Position numbers and translations under genes: made by a program. Positions 41,871-49,178 of a DNA stretch of 51,837 nt are shown one piece after another; within the stretch, counting starts at the first letter, position 1, and each line of letters starts with the position of its first letter. Source of the DNA: JBFLYZ01 sp040756415. GTDB lineage: Bacteria > Bacteroidota > Bacteroidia > JADZBD01. A model generated the notes under the pieces. It searched no databases. It was not told the origin of the DNA and saw only the letters and a list, made by a program, of their open reading frames with translations. Location of the stretch: positions 1-51,837 of the forward strand of contig JBFLYZ010000023.1 in NCBI GenBank assembly GCA_040756415.1, given 5' to 3'.

Positions 41871-42395
41871 CTACACCGGCTTGGAAGGGGGTTCCATTAC
41901 ATGGCCGCATTTTTTGCAGGTACGCAGCTCCTGGCTTCCGTAAAATTTGGCGAAAACGGCCTGGAACTGGGTCATGATATTGGTCAGCGGAAAGTATTCC
42001 TCGTACAGCTTGTTATTGCATTTTTCGCAGAACCACAACAAGCCGTCCTTCTCGCCTTCCCTCCTCCTGCGCTCCATCACCAAACCGATGGTATTGGCAC
42101 CGCGCATGGGGCTGTGCGGAACTTTGGGGGGCAGCAGGAATATCTCGCCTTCCTTTATCTGCACCAGCACCGCCTTGCCGTCTTCCTGTAATCCCACGTT
42201 GATATCGCCCTCCAACTGGTAATAGAACTCTTCACTTTCGTTGTAATGGTAATCCTTGCGCGAGTTAGGCCCGCCCACCACCATTACGATGAATTCCGCG
42301 TCTTCATACACTACCTTGTTTCCTACGGGGGGTTTCAGCAGGTGACGGTTATCGTCAATCCATTTTTTAAAGCTGAACGGTCGCTGGATAGCCAT
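41871..42395 (-). CDS. 3-hydroxyanthranilate 3,4-dioxygenase
   Basis: A 174-residue cupin dioxygenase that opens the ring of 3-hydroxyanthranilate. Iron ligands are His and Glu in DYHYNESEEFYYQLEGD and His in PPKVPHSPMR. The bacterial-type C-terminal rubredoxin-like iron site is present as CEKC and CKKC. Length fits the bacterial enzymes (about 170-180). It heads a probable operon with the TMTC-like and ACMSD genes and is divergent from a short-chain dehydrogenase gene. Confidence 0.95.
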   Translation of the reverse strand: MAIQRPFSFKKWIDDNRHLLKPPVGNKVVYEDAEFIVMVVGGPNSRKDYHYNESEEFYYQLEGDINVGLQEDGKAVLVQIKEGEIFLLPPKVPHSPMRGANTIGLVMERRRREGEKDGLLWFCEKCNNKLYEEYFPLTNIMTQFQAVFAKFYGSQELRTCKKCGHVMEPPSKPV

Positions 42396-42473
42396 GATCT
42401 TCTGTTTTTAATTGGGTTACTAAGTTAGAAAAAAATCATCGCCCTGCCGCTGCTCCCCGCTTGCAAATCTCTT

Positions 42474-42481
42474 TATCTTTG
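42474..42481 (+). promoter_or_regulatory. -7 promoter box, SDR gene
   Basis: TATCTTTG is an exact TAnnTTTG match ending four bases before ATG 42486, again predicting a transcript that starts at or beside the start codon. No -33 TTG at the usual distance. Confidence 0.55.
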
Positions 42482-42485
42482 AGAA

Positions 42486-43271
42486 ATGGATCTGAACCTT
42501 ACGGGTAAACGCGCCCTGGTGTGCGGCAGCACCCAGGGCATAGGCAAAGCGGCCGCGATCGAGATCGCCCTGCTGGGCGCCCATGTAACGCTGGTGGCCC
42601 GCAACGAGAAAACCCTGCAGCAAACCGCCAGGGAGCTGGATACTTCAAAGGGGCAGCAACACGAATACCTATGCGCGGATTTCACCCGGCCCGATGAGCT
42701 GAAGAGCAAGGTAGAACAGTACCTCTCCGGCAAAACGGTGAATATACTGGTCAACAATACGGGCGGGCCAGCGGGCGGGCCCATTATTGAGGCCAAGGTA
42801 CAGGAGTTCACGCAAACCTTTTCCGATCACCTGGTGTGCAACCACATCCTGGTACAGGCCGTATTCGCAGGCATGAAGAGCTCGGGCTACGGCCGTATCG
42901 TCAATATCATCAGCACCTCGGTCAAGCAGCCGCTTAAGGGGCTCGGAGTTAGCAACACCATACGGGCGGCCGTGGCCAACTGGGCCAAAACCCTTTCGAT
43001 GGAGCTGGCGCCCTTCGGCATCACGGTGAACAACGTGCTGCCGGGCATGACCAATACTGTTCGCATCAAATCCCTGCTGGAAGCCAAAGCGCAAAAGACC
43101 GGCCGTAGCGTGGAGGAGCTGAGAAAGGAAATGATAGCCGAGATCCCCATGGCCCGTATAGCCGAGGCGAATGAGGTAGCCCACGCAGTCGCTTTCCTGG
43201 CCTCACCGGCCGCATCATACATAACAGGCATTAATATTCCGGTTGACGGGGGGCGTACCGGCTCGCTATAA
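42486..43271 (+). CDS. Short-chain dehydrogenase-like protein with altered catalytic residues
   Basis: A 261-residue classical SDR fold: cofactor motif STQGIGKA near residues 14-21, NNTGGPAGG in place of NNAG, and PVDGG near the C-terminus. The catalytic Tyr-x-x-x-Lys is replaced by Ser-x-x-x-Arg (GVSNTIRAAVANWAKTLS), while the preceding Ser is kept (IISTSVK). Either it uses another chemistry or it is not an oxidoreductase. It is divergent from 3-hydroxyanthranilate dioxygenase, so a role in the same catabolic module is plausible but unproven. Confidence 0.88.
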   Translation: MDLNLTGKRALVCGSTQGIGKAAAIEIALLGAHVTLVARNEKTLQQTARELDTSKGQQHEYLCADFTRPDELKSKVEQYLSGKTVNILVNNTGGPAGGPIIEAKVQEFTQTFSDHLVCNHILVQAVFAGMKSSGYGRIVNIISTSVKQPLKGLGVSNTIRAAVANWAKTLSMELAPFGITVNNVLPGMTNTVRIKSLLEAKAQKTGRSVEELRKEMIAEIPMARIAEANEVAHAVAFLASPAASYITGINIPVDGGRTGSL

Positions 43272-43327
43272 CCCGTAGAATTAACACATTGTAGCTGCCG
43301 CGTTGCTGTATCAGGATGGCCGCCAAC

Positions 43328-43347
43328 AGCCTTTTTGAAGGCTTTTT
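43328..43347 (+). terminator. Probable terminator after the SDR gene
   Basis: Stem AGCCTT/AAGGCT with loop TTTG, followed by TTTT, 56 bases after the stop. The stem is only 6 bp, so it is moderate. Confidence 0.55.
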
Positions 43348-43495
43348 ATCCATAATAAGCGGCATTTGGGCGAAAAACGCTTCAAAGCACCCTATTTCCG
43401 TGTGGATTTTGGCCTTTCAGAAGGCAACCGCCCTCAACTTTTCCCGTCATATACCGTACAAGTTGCTATATTGCACTATATTTCAATGTTCCTGA

Positions 43496-44059
43496 ATGGA
43501 TGAACAGGAAATCATAAAAGGGTGCCTTAGAAACGACCGCAACTGTCAGAAAAAGCTGTATGAACGTTTTTACAGCAAAATGCTAGTGGTTTGTTTGCGA
43601 TATGCAAAAAACCGGGACGAGGCGAAGGACATGTTACAGGAAGGGATGCTGAAGGTGTTTGACAACCTGAAGCATTTCGGAAACAAAGGTTCTTTTGAAG
43701 GCTGGATACGCAGGATCATCACGAATTGCGCGATCGACCATTTGCGCAAGAACAAGCATGAATACCTGATCGTGAACACGGTGTACGCGAGCGAGGTCAA
43801 CCACGGCCAGCTCGATGAAGAGGTTACGGATGATGATATCATCTTCAGCCTGAAGCCGGAGGATGTGATGCGGGCCGTACAGCAGCTTACCCCGGCTTAC
43901 CGCACCGTATTCAACCTGTACGTGATGGAGGAGCTTTCGCATAAAGAGATCGCAGAAATGCTCGATATCAGCGAAGGCACATCGAAATCGAACCTGGCGA
44001 AAGCCAAATTCAACCTGAGAAAGAATTTAGCGCATTTAATAAAAAAAGTCCCCAAGTAG
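43496..44059 (+). CDS. ECF-type RNA polymerase sigma factor
   Basis: A 187-residue sigma-70 of the extracytoplasmic-function group. Region 2 is at about 20-90 (LYERFYSKMLVVCLRYAKN, DMLQEGMLKVFDNLKHF, FEGWIRRIITNCAIDHLRK) and region 4 at about 125-180, with helix-turn-helix HKEIAEMLDISEGTSKSNLAKAK. The next gene starts one base after its stop and encodes a single-span membrane protein that could be its anti-sigma factor, followed by a PorP/SprF gene. This order resembles type IX secretion-associated sigma loci, for example SigP in Porphyromonas; which genes it controls is unknown. Confidence 0.94.
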   Translation: MDEQEIIKGCLRNDRNCQKKLYERFYSKMLVVCLRYAKNRDEAKDMLQEGMLKVFDNLKHFGNKGSFEGWIRRIITNCAIDHLRKNKHEYLIVNTVYASEVNHGQLDEEVTDDDIIFSLKPEDVMRAVQQLTPAYRTVFNLYVMEELSHKEIAEMLDISEGTSKSNLAKAKFNLRKNLAHLIKKVPK

Positions 44060-44060
44060 A

Positions 44061-44966
44061 ATGACAAATAACGAAAACACCCGATTGGACCAGTTCGTTA
44101 AGGACTCGCTGAACAGCTACGAGCAACCTTACAACGAAGCCGACTGGGCCGACATGGAGAAGAGGCTTGACGGCAGGCCCCCTACCGGCTCGTTCAGGAA
44201 ATGGTCCTTCTCCATGAACACCATCATCGGACTGGTTGCCGTTGGCGCTGTTGCATTTGGAACCATTTACGTTTTTTCCGGAAGCAGCACGGCCGGCACG
44301 GATAAGAACACGCACGAGCTGACCCAGCCCGTGAAGAACCAGCAGCCTGTCAGCCATAGCCCGGTCATCAGCACAGGCAGCCAGGCGTCCGCGCCTTCGC
44401 AGAACAATAGCGATGCTAGCGGCAGCAGCGTGCAGGACCTAAGCACCAACCCGCTGATACTGACCAACAGCGCCTACATGCTTTCCAAGAAGGATCAGGG
44501 CGGTATGCAGCAGACCATGGAGACGAAGCTGCCCGATGTCAAGCTGAGCGATGCCGAGCGCCAGATCCTGTTCAACAGCGAAAACAACCCCGACCGTACC
44601 AATACCCTGGTTTTCCCTGACCAGCTCGATTCCAAGGATGGAAATATCTATACCACCCAGGAACCCGATTGCACCAAGATCAAGGCGCAAATGACGGACG
44701 ATAACTATAAGCTGTACCAGGACGATATCACGGGAGGCAACAGGAATGACGTATCGGAAGGCGAAAAAAAGGACCCGGGCACGAATGACAAGCCCAAAAA
44801 GAAAAAGTCCAAGAAATCGACCGTGAAGCCGACAACGGAAGAGTCGCAGAAAGTGCAGGAGGACGGCACGCAGGAAGATTCGACCAAAACCAGCAAGAAA
44901 CGCAATAAGAAAGACAGCCCGAAATACAACAAAAAGAAAGATCCCTACGATCCCTATTCCAATTAA
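44061..44966 (+). CDS. Single-span membrane protein, possible anti-sigma factor
   Basis: A 301-residue protein: about 50 cytoplasmic residues (LDQFVKDSLNSYEQPYNEADW), one membrane helix at about 53-73 (MNTIIGLVAVGAVAFGTIYVF), then a long low-complexity Ser/Gln/Asn linker and a Lys-rich end (about 230-301: KPKKKKSKKS, then KKRNKKDSPKYNKKKDPYD). The layout (short cytoplasmic N-terminus, one helix, gene after an ECF sigma) fits an anti-sigma factor, although no ZAS zinc motif is present. A role as a secretion-associated envelope protein is the alternative. Confidence 0.7.
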   Translation: MTNNENTRLDQFVKDSLNSYEQPYNEADWADMEKRLDGRPPTGSFRKWSFSMNTIIGLVAVGAVAFGTIYVFSGSSTAGTDKNTHELTQPVKNQQPVSHSPVISTGSQASAPSQNNSDASGSSVQDLSTNPLILTNSAYMLSKKDQGGMQQTMETKLPDVKLSDAERQILFNSENNPDRTNTLVFPDQLDSKDGNIYTTQEPDCTKIKAQMTDDNYKLYQDDITGGNRNDVSEGEKKDPGTNDKPKKKKSKKSTVKPTTEESQKVQEDGTQEDSTKTSKKRNKKDSPKYNKKKDPYDPYSN

Positions 44967-44987
44967 GGGAAACCGGCCTGCCGCTGT

Positions 44988-45017
44988 GAAAATCCCCTCT
45001 GTTCAGAGGGGATTTTC
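44988..45017 (+). terminator. Terminator between the ECF pair and PorP
   Basis: A 14-bp stem GAAAATCCCCTCTG/CAGAGGGGATTTTC with TT loop followed by TTTTTTATTT. It is strong, so the PorP/SprF gene downstream probably needs its own promoter or read-through. Confidence 0.92.
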
Positions 45018-45083
45018 TTTTTTATTTAAGGCAACCTTCAGTTTTTGAAGCGTCTTTTATACAGACACACAAAAAATATCCCC

Positions 45084-46034
45084 ATGAAAAAGTCAGCACT
45101 CATCCTATCGGCCTTCATCGCCCTGCTTGCTTCGCTGAACACCGCCCGGGCCCAGGACCCGGAATTTACGCAGTTCTATGCCAACCCGCTTTACCTGAAT
45201 CCCGCTTTTGCGGGCGCACAGCGTTGTCCGCGCGTGATCATGAACTACCGTAACCAGTGGCCCGCGCTCACCGGGCAGTTCGTTACCACCAGCGTATCGT
45301 ACGATCAGTTCATCTGCCATATCGGAGGCGTGGGCGCCCTGTTCGCCAACGATAAGGCCGGTGAAGGCACTTTGGTGACCAATAATTTCAGCCTGTTCTA
45401 TGCCAAACCCATCCAGATCACCCGCTTTTTTTCCATCAGCATGGGCTTCCAGGCCACATATGCCGAAAAACGTGTAGACTGGGATAAGCTCACTTTTGGC
45501 GATATGATCGACCCGCGCAGGGGTTTTGTCAATCCCACCCAGGAGGTGCCCGGGCGGGGCATCTCCAGGTACTTCGACATGTCGGCCGGCATACTGGGCT
45601 ACAGCAAAACGCTTTTTTTCGGCTTTGCGGTCAACCACCTGACCGAACCCGATGAATACCTGCAGGTAGGCCCCAGCCCCCTGCCCAGGAAATATACGGG
45701 CCATGCCGGGGCCATGATCCCCGTAGGCAACGGAGATACTTATATCTCGCCCAATCTGCTCTACCAGGCCCAGCAGGATTTTCGCCAGCTCAACATGGGC
45801 ATGTATGTGATGCGCGGCCCCATTACGGGCGGCCTGTGGTACAGGGATAAAGATGCGTTTATCGTATTGATCGGCTTCCAGCAGGGCAGCTTCAAGGCGG
45901 GCTATAGCTATGATGTGACCGTTTCCAGGCTGGCCAATAAATCGTCAGGCTCGCACGAGCTATCGTTCGCCATGCAGTTCTCCTGCAAGAAATGCCCGAA
46001 GAGGTTCCGCCCTTTGAGCTGCCCGAGCTTTTAG
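45084..46034 (+). CDS. PorP/SprF-family outer-membrane protein
   Basis: A 316-residue protein with signal peptide MKKSALILSAFIALLASLNTA and the hallmark QDPEFTQFYANPLYLNPAFAGA, then NYRNQWPAL. It is a type IX secretion-associated beta-barrel like the one at 35 kb. I chose ATG 45084; an upstream in-frame TTG adds residues before the signal peptide. It ends with an unusual cysteine-containing tail (SCKKCPKRFRPLSCPSF) rather than the usual aromatic last strand. It follows the ECF sigma and anti-sigma-like genes after a terminator. No type B sorting-domain partner is adjacent to this copy. Confidence 0.94.
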   Translation: MKKSALILSAFIALLASLNTARAQDPEFTQFYANPLYLNPAFAGAQRCPRVIMNYRNQWPALTGQFVTTSVSYDQFICHIGGVGALFANDKAGEGTLVTNNFSLFYAKPIQITRFFSISMGFQATYAEKRVDWDKLTFGDMIDPRRGFVNPTQEVPGRGISRYFDMSAGILGYSKTLFFGFAVNHLTEPDEYLQVGPSPLPRKYTGHAGAMIPVGNGDTYISPNLLYQAQQDFRQLNMGMYVMRGPITGGLWYRDKDAFIVLIGFQQGSFKAGYSYDVTVSRLANKSSGSHELSFAMQFSCKKCPKRFRPLSCPSF

Positions 46035-46091
46035 ATCACCCCGAGGCATTCCGCGGCTTGCGCAGAGAATGCTCTTCGGATTTCATCCAGC

Positions 46092-46125
46092 AAAAAACCC
46101 ATCCGCCCGAAGGCAGATGGGTTTT
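46092..46125 (-). terminator. Terminator, probably bidirectional
   Basis: A 10-bp stem AAAACCCATC/GATGGGTTTT with an inner GCC/GGC pairing. The minus strand continues into TTTTTTG, serving the small gene ending at 46148; on the plus strand it also follows porP. Confidence 0.82.
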
Positions 46126-46147
46126 GGCTTTTATCTCCGTATGGTGC

Positions 46148-46525
46148 TTAGTCGATCACGATCTTCTGGTTGTATATCTCGTTGCGCGATGTGGCCACCA
46201 CCGTATAAACACCGGAAGGGATCACATTGTAAGGGTCATAGGCTTTGAGCACCGCGCACTGGTTCCTGAAAACGATCTTGGAATACGATTCGTTACCGAA
46301 GATATCCTGCACGACCACCAGTATCTCTTCGCTGTTGTAGGGCTCGAGTATGTTGAGGTTATTGCCGGCCTTGCTTACCGAATCAGATGCTGACGCGTTA
46401 TCTTCACGTACCATGCTGTTCCCATCGGCATTAAACACGCCTGTATTATCCTGCGCGGAAGCGCCAAGGCTGAACAGGGTAATGAATATGCCCGGAACAA
46501 AGGTTTTTTTGAAGAAACGATTCAT
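46148..46525 (-). CDS. Small secreted protein with type IX-like sorting tail
   Basis: A 125-residue protein with signal peptide MNRFFKKTFVPGIFITLFSLGASA, a polar linker of about 35 residues, then a domain of about 75 residues (EEILVVVQDIFGNESYSKIVF, then YDPYNVIPSGVYTVVATSRN, ending NQKIVID) that follows the type A sorting-domain pattern (xxDxxGxxxxxxxx, then IPxGxYxVxA). So nearly the whole mature protein is a sorting-like domain without cargo. It may be a surface-attached peptide or a component that imitates cargo. It is divergent from uvrC. Confidence 0.78.
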   Translation of the reverse strand: MNRFFKKTFVPGIFITLFSLGASAQDNTGVFNADGNSMVREDNASASDSVSKAGNNLNILEPYNSEEILVVVQDIFGNESYSKIVFRNQCAVLKAYDPYNVIPSGVYTVVATSRNEIYNQKIVID

Positions 46526-46654
46526 AGCGCTCGCTTTTTAATAGACTAAAAGTCGTTAATCCGGCAGCACAAGGCAAGTTTAATTCGACAATGTTATCAA
46601 TTTTCCCGATAAATGCAAGGTTTTTGACTTCTTTCTTATCAACAAATTGGTTCC

Positions 46655-46662
46655 TACCTTTG
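46655..46662 (+). promoter_or_regulatory. -7 promoter box, uvrC
   Basis: TACCTTTG is an exact TAnnTTTG match ending five bases before ATG 46668. It both supports that start codon and predicts a leaderless transcript. No TTG at the normal -33 distance. Confidence 0.55.
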
Positions 46663-46667
46663 TAATA

Positions 46668-48473
46668 ATGGCTGAAAAAGAGGAGAAGATCGCACTGATA
46701 CTGAAAGCTCTTCCCGACCGCCCGGGCGTATACCAGTATTTCGACAAGCAGGGCCGGATCATTTATGTGGGAAAAGCCAAGAACCTGAAGAAGCGGGTCG
46801 CTTCGTACTTCAATAAGAAACATGATCACGGCAAGCTTCATTACCTGGTAGCGAGCATTGCCGATATACGGTGCATCGTGGTCGACACCGAGCTGGATGC
46901 CCTGCTCCTGGAGAACAACCTGATCAAAAAATACCAGCCGCGCTACAACGTGGCGCTGAAGGACGACAAGACCTATCCCTGGATCTGCATCCGGAACGAA
47001 CGTTTCCCGCGCATTTTTTCCACGCGCAAGGTAGAGCGTGACGGGTCGCTCTATTTCGGGCCTTATGCCTCGGGGCGGATGATGCACACCATGCTCGAAC
47101 TGATCCATAAGCTGTATCCCTTGCGTAATTGCAACCTCCACCTCTCGGAAGAGAACATCAGCAAAAAGAAGTTCAAAGTATGCCTGGAGTTTCACCTGGG
47201 CAATTGCAAGGGGCCCTGCGAGGCGCTGCAGAGCGAAGCGGACTATAACAACAGCATTACGGAGATAAAAGACATACTGAGAGGGCATATCTCATCCGCC
47301 ATCCGCCACCTGCACGAGCGCATGAACCAGCATGCCGGGAACATGGAGTTCGAACAGGCCCAGCAACTCAAAGAAAAGCTCGAGTACCTGGAAAATTACC
47401 AGCATAAGTCGACCGTGGTGAGCCCCACGATCGAGAACGCTGACGTATTTTCCTTTACCGAAGATGAGAAGAACGGGTACGTGAACATGCTCAGGGTGGT
47501 GCGGGGCGCGGTGGTGCAGGGCTTTACCATCGAGCTGAAAAAGAAGCTGGACGAAACGCCTTACGAACTGCTCGAGATCGCCATTACGGAGCTGAGGGGC
47601 CGCTTTCATTCGGATGCGAGGGAAGTGATCGTGCCCTTTGCGATGAACACGCAACTGCCCGGGGTGGAATTCATCGTGCCGCAGCGGGGAGATAAGAAAA
47701 AGCTGCTCGAGCTCTCCGAACGCAACCTGTTCTATTACCTGAAAGAGAAGGAAAAGCGCGAATCGCTGGCCGATCCCGAACGGCACACCAAACGGATCAT
47801 GCAGACCATGATGAAGGACCTGCGCCTGGCCGAGGAGCCGCGCCATATCGAATGCTTTGATAATTCCAATATGCAGGGCTCCAACCCGGTGGCCGCCTGC
47901 GTGGTGTTCAGGAGCGGCAAGCCTTCAAAAAAGGAATACCGGCATTTCAATATACGCACGGTACAGGGGCCTGACGATTTTGCCTCGATGGAGGAAGTGA
48001 TCTACCGCAGGTATAAGCGCCTTACCGAAGAGAACCAGCCCCTGCCCCAGCTCATCGTGGTGGACGGGGGAAAAGGCCAGCTCAGCTCGGCTGTGAAAAG
48101 CCTGGAGCAACTGGGGCTGCGCGGAAAAACAGCGGTGATCGGCATAGCCAAACGCCTGGAAGAAATCTATTACCCTGATGATCCGCTGCCGCTTTACCTG
48201 AACAAGAAATCCGAGACCCTGCGCATAATCCAGAGCATGCGTGACGAGGCGCACCGCTTCGGCATCAAACATCACCGGAAAAGGCGGCTAAAAAGCACCA
48301 TTAAATCGGAGCTTACGGAGATCAAAGGCATCAGCCATGCTACCGCAAAAAAACTGCTGTCGGAGTTTAAAAGCGTCAAGCGGGTGAAGGAACTATCGGC
48401 CGAAGAGCTGGAAAAAGCGCTGGGCAAATCCAAAGGCCGACTGGTGTATGCGCACTTCCACCCGCAGGAATAA
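46668..48473 (+). CDS. uvrC: Excinuclease ABC subunit C
   Basis: A 601-residue nucleotide-excision-repair nuclease that makes the two incisions around lesions with UvrB. The GIY-YIG domain is at the N-terminus (PGVYQYFDKQGRIIYVGKAKNLKKRV, where GVY replaces GIY). The UvrB-binding helical pair is at about 200-235 (MEFEQAQQLKEKLEYLE), and the RNase H-like second nuclease domain has IECFDNSNMQGSNPVAACVVF and VVDGGKGQL. C-terminal helix-hairpin-helix motifs include ISHATAKKLLSEF. The start MAEKEEKIA was chosen over an upstream one that adds seven residues and lies inside the -7 box. Confidence 0.97.
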   Translation: MAEKEEKIALILKALPDRPGVYQYFDKQGRIIYVGKAKNLKKRVASYFNKKHDHGKLHYLVASIADIRCIVVDTELDALLLENNLIKKYQPRYNVALKDDKTYPWICIRNERFPRIFSTRKVERDGSLYFGPYASGRMMHTMLELIHKLYPLRNCNLHLSEENISKKKFKVCLEFHLGNCKGPCEALQSEADYNNSITEIKDILRGHISSAIRHLHERMNQHAGNMEFEQAQQLKEKLEYLENYQHKSTVVSPTIENADVFSFTEDEKNGYVNMLRVVRGAVVQGFTIELKKKLDETPYELLEIAITELRGRFHSDAREVIVPFAMNTQLPGVEFIVPQRGDKKKLLELSERNLFYYLKEKEKRESLADPERHTKRIMQTMMKDLRLAEEPRHIECFDNSNMQGSNPVAACVVFRSGKPSKKEYRHFNIRTVQGPDDFASMEEVIYRRYKRLTEENQPLPQLIVVDGGKGQLSSAVKSLEQLGLRGKTAVIGIAKRLEEIYYPDDPLPLYLNKKSETLRIIQSMRDEAHRFGIKHHRKRRLKSTIKSELTEIKGISHATAKKLLSEFKSVKRVKELSAEELEKALGKSKGRLVYAHFHPQE

Positions 48474-48475
48474 CT

Positions 48476-49177
48476 TCACTCATTCACATACTGTTCTACC
48501 GCGCTTTTCCAGAGCGCGTACCCTGCAGCGTTAAGATGAACCCCATCGTACGTATAGGCGGCCGGAAGGCGGCCCTTCTCCTCAAAAAGGCTGTACAGGT
48601 CGATATAGGTGCAGCCTGTTTCAGCGCATATTTTTTCCAGCTCCCTGTTCAGCAGAACCACCTGCTCATTGACGTGATCAGGCGTATTGATCCAGCCGCG
48701 CTCGAAGCTAACCGGCAGGTTGCTCTGCACGAACAGGCGCGTGGCCGGTGAGCCTTCGCGTATCTGGCTGATGATGCTGCGGTAGTTCCCAGCGATCTCG
48801 GCCACGCTGATGTGCTGAACGATGTCGTTGATGCCGATCTCGATAAAGACCTTGGACGGCCTGAGCCTGATGACGGGATCGAGCCGCTGTAATACGCCCG
48901 CGCTGAAATCGCCAGCAATGCCAAAGTTGAGGATGTTCTTTTTCCCGAACACCGAGAGATCAAACCACTCGGTAAGGCTGTTGCCCAGGAAAATGATGGT
49001 TGCAGTATCCGAATGCCGGTCCATGGCCGCCTTTTTATCCTTCCACGCGGCAGATGCCAGCGTACTGCTGACCATGTAGCTGCGTTTGCAGATGATGTAT
49101 ATCTCGCGGGCAGCCCACAGGAACAGGAGAGCTGCCATCAAACCAACCGCGGTCCGTGCCAGGCGCCTTCGTGCCAA
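48476..49177 (-). CDS. SGNH/GDSL-type hydrolase, membrane-anchored
   Basis: A 233-residue esterase-fold protein with an N-terminal hydrophobic helix (VGLMAALLFLWAAREIYII) that could be an anchor or signal. Block I is FLGNSLTE with the nucleophile Ser, block II NFGIAGD, block III IGINDI and block V DGVHLNAAG with catalytic Asp and His. Such enzymes deacylate lipids or carbohydrate esters, often like platelet-activating-factor acetylhydrolase. The start is TTG, one base after the gpsA stop; an in-frame ATG 13 codons later is an alternative. It is the last gene of the probable lspA-gpsA operon and is convergent with uvrC. Confidence 0.88.
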   Translation of the reverse strand: MARRRLARTAVGLMAALLFLWAAREIYIICKRSYMVSSTLASAAWKDKKAAMDRHSDTATIIFLGNSLTEWFDLSVFGKKNILNFGIAGDFSAGVLQRLDPVIRLRPSKVFIEIGINDIVQHISVAEIAGNYRSIISQIREGSPATRLFVQSNLPVSFERGWINTPDHVNEQVVLLNRELEKICAETGCTYIDLYSLFEEKGRLPAAYTYDGVHLNAAGYALWKSAVEQYVNE

Positions 49178-49178
49178 G

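Noticed and set aside
43315..43494. 59-codon ORF starting MAANSLFEGFL between the SDR and ECF sigma genes.
   Set aside because: It spans a hairpin terminator and the probable promoter of the sigma gene, and has no conserved-looking features.
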